Origin: UBA1535 sp002323775
GTDB lineage: Bacteria > Bacillota > Clostridia > Tissierellales > Sedimentibacteraceae
Reading direction: 5' to 3'
Assembly (NCBI GenBank): GCA_031993545.1
Contig: DAMAHZ010000005.1
Span: 23,990-87,989 of the forward strand
DNA length: 64,000 bases
The stretch's first letter is position 1. The number at the start of each line of letters is the position of its first letter. Both the position numbers and the translations under genes were made by a program. Shown in pieces: positions 63,044 to 64,000 of the stretch. The notes beneath the pieces are model-generated. The model ran no database searches and was not told where the DNA came from. It saw only the letters and a program-made list of their open reading frames with translations.

Positions 63044-63943
63044 ATGTATACTCAATTTTTTGGCAGCTATTTATTAAACAAAGAATATATTACAATAAAC
63101 CAATTAATAGAAGTTTTAGAATTTCAAAAAAATGTTAGATTAAAGCTGGGAGTCCTTGCTATCAATGCTGGATATATGACAGCAGACCAAGTTAATAAGG
63201 TTCACAGACTGCAAGCAAGAATTGATAAAATGTTCGGAAGCATTGCTGTAGAGATGGGATATTTGACAGATGATCAGGTTTCAGAACTCTTAAAGTCCCA
63301 AAATATCGGATACATTTTACTAGGACAAGCACTCGTAGATAAGGGGTATATGACCAACAGCCGTTTTGAAAATGCTATAGAAGAATACAAAAAAGAATGT
63401 AAAATTAAAGATACAGACTTCACATTAACTCAAAGTGAAAAAATGCTTGAAGTTATAGAAAATTTCTATGAATTTGAAGCGTTTGAAGATGCAGCACTTT
63501 ACACCGAATATATTTCATTGTTATTTAAAAACTTAGTCAGATTTGTTGGAGATGATTTTATTCCAATGAAATCAATCACAATAAGGGATTTTGAGTGCAA
63601 GAATTTTACTTGTCAAAGAATAGAGGGCGAATTCAGCGCATATACAGCCTTAGAAGCAGACAATAATACATTGATTAAATTTGCATCCAGATTTAGCGAT
63701 GAGGAGTATCCTGAGCTTGATGAATATGTAAAGGCATCGTTTAGTGAGTTCATGAATCTCACTAATGGTATATTCTGCGTAAATATGTCAAATGCAGATA
63801 GAATGGAACTCGACTTGACACCACAGATTTTTGGCAGAGATAAGAAGATTATAAGGATGAAAAATGCCTTTTGCATACCAATTAAATTTACTTTCGGAAT
63901 AGTAAATTTTTTAATTGCCGGCAACGTACCTACAGCAATATAA
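63044..63943 (+). CDS. GspE N-terminal-like plus CheX-like fusion protein
   Basis: A 299-residue protein with two parts. Residues about 1-125 have two or three copies of the type II secretion/pilus ATPase N-terminal motif (FGSYLLNKEYITINQLIEVL, FGSIAVEMGYLTDDQVSELL, LGQALVDKGYMTNSRFENAI). Residues about 150-299 resemble CheX/CheC-type phosphatases (EYPELDEYVKASFSEFMNLT, NGIFCVNMSNADRMELDLTP, PQIF). It is directly coupled to the receiver gene, so it probably dephosphorylates or reads out that receiver, linking it to pili or motility. The active-site E-x-x-N could be EFMNLTN. A terminator follows. Confidence 0.75.
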   Translation: MYTQFFGSYLLNKEYITINQLIEVLEFQKNVRLKLGVLAINAGYMTADQVNKVHRLQARIDKMFGSIAVEMGYLTDDQVSELLKSQNIGYILLGQALVDKGYMTNSRFENAIEEYKKECKIKDTDFTLTQSEKMLEVIENFYEFEAFEDAALYTEYISLLFKNLVRFVGDDFIPMKSITIRDFECKNFTCQRIEGEFSAYTALEADNNTLIKFASRFSDEEYPELDEYVKASFSEFMNLTNGIFCVNMSNADRMELDLTPQIFGRDKKIIRMKNAFCIPIKFTFGIVNFLIAGNVPTAI

Positions 63944-63960
63944 TTAATAATTAATATAAT

Positions 63961-63996
63961 GGGTATCCTAAAATAACGATAGGATATCCTTTTATT
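63961..63996 (+). terminator. Terminator at the end of the window
   Basis: GGGTATCCTA pairs with TAGGATATCC, followed by a T-rich run; it ends the receiver/CheX-like operon. Confidence 0.85.
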
Positions 63997-64000
63997 TTAT

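Overview
The window looks like the chromosome of a low-GC anaerobic Firmicute (Bacillota, class Clostridia). Evidence is the strong AT bias, GGAGG-type ribosome binding sites with frequent TTG starts, an archaeal-type prolyl-tRNA synthetase, an M32 carboxypeptidase, a folate ECF transporter under a THF riboswitch, and a probable UGA-encoded selenoprotein. I cannot assign a genus.

Layout. (1) 1-12.3 kb is the right part of an integrated defence island. It holds a NACHT/STAND ATPase with a nuclease-like N-terminus, decayed DUF4143-ATPase and Fic/Doc genes, a Gabija-type pair (gajA-gajB), and small or decayed mobile-element genes. It ends in a 40-nt copy of the 3' end of tRNA-Arg(UCU), the expected attachment-site scar; the intact tRNA should lie left of the window. 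(2) 12.6-30.1 kb is a mixed accessory or housekeeping stretch: a methionyl-tRNA synthetase-like gene with an abnormal KMSKS loop and an unusual leader; a GNAT; a lipoprotein; a GC-richer regulator/PLDc_N/ABC operon; an SLH-BsuPI protein; GIY-YIG and DUF2087 genes; SDR, VOC, pirin and DUF2200 proteins; a second ABC exporter; a RibD-like reductase; and a BFD-like [2Fe-2S] protein whose frame contains one UGA. (3) 30.4-44.2 kb is a complete type I-B CRISPR-Cas locus: cas6-cas8b(-internal cas11)-cas7-cas5-cas3-cas4-cas1-cas2, a leader, and an array of 62 full repeats with two 100-N gaps. (4) 45-64 kb is core-like: DUF2207-LemA, a chemoreceptor, nucleotide and phosphoesterase genes, a DnaA-box cluster, GGDEF-like, DegV, nitroreductase, riboswitch-folT, a type I toxin-antitoxin, a small RNA gene, proS, M32 peptidase, and a receiver/CheX-like pair.

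Most notable. Upstream of cas6, on the minus strand, lies a solitary degenerate repeat-spacer-repeat with its own extended -10 promoter. Its 34-nt spacer matches 26 of 34 bases of a site just upstream of a strong promoter reading toward the cas genes, and a CCA triplet sits directly 5' of that site. This is the architecture of CreA/CreR-type crRNA-like regulators, in which the Cascade complex represses a local promoter instead of cutting foreign DNA. Next in interest are the candidate selenoprotein at 29,840, the internal Cas11 start in cas8b, an unnamed about 105-nt RNA with a C-rich loop, and two genes (metG-like and proS) whose Shine-Dalgarno sequence and start codon are separated by a hairpin.
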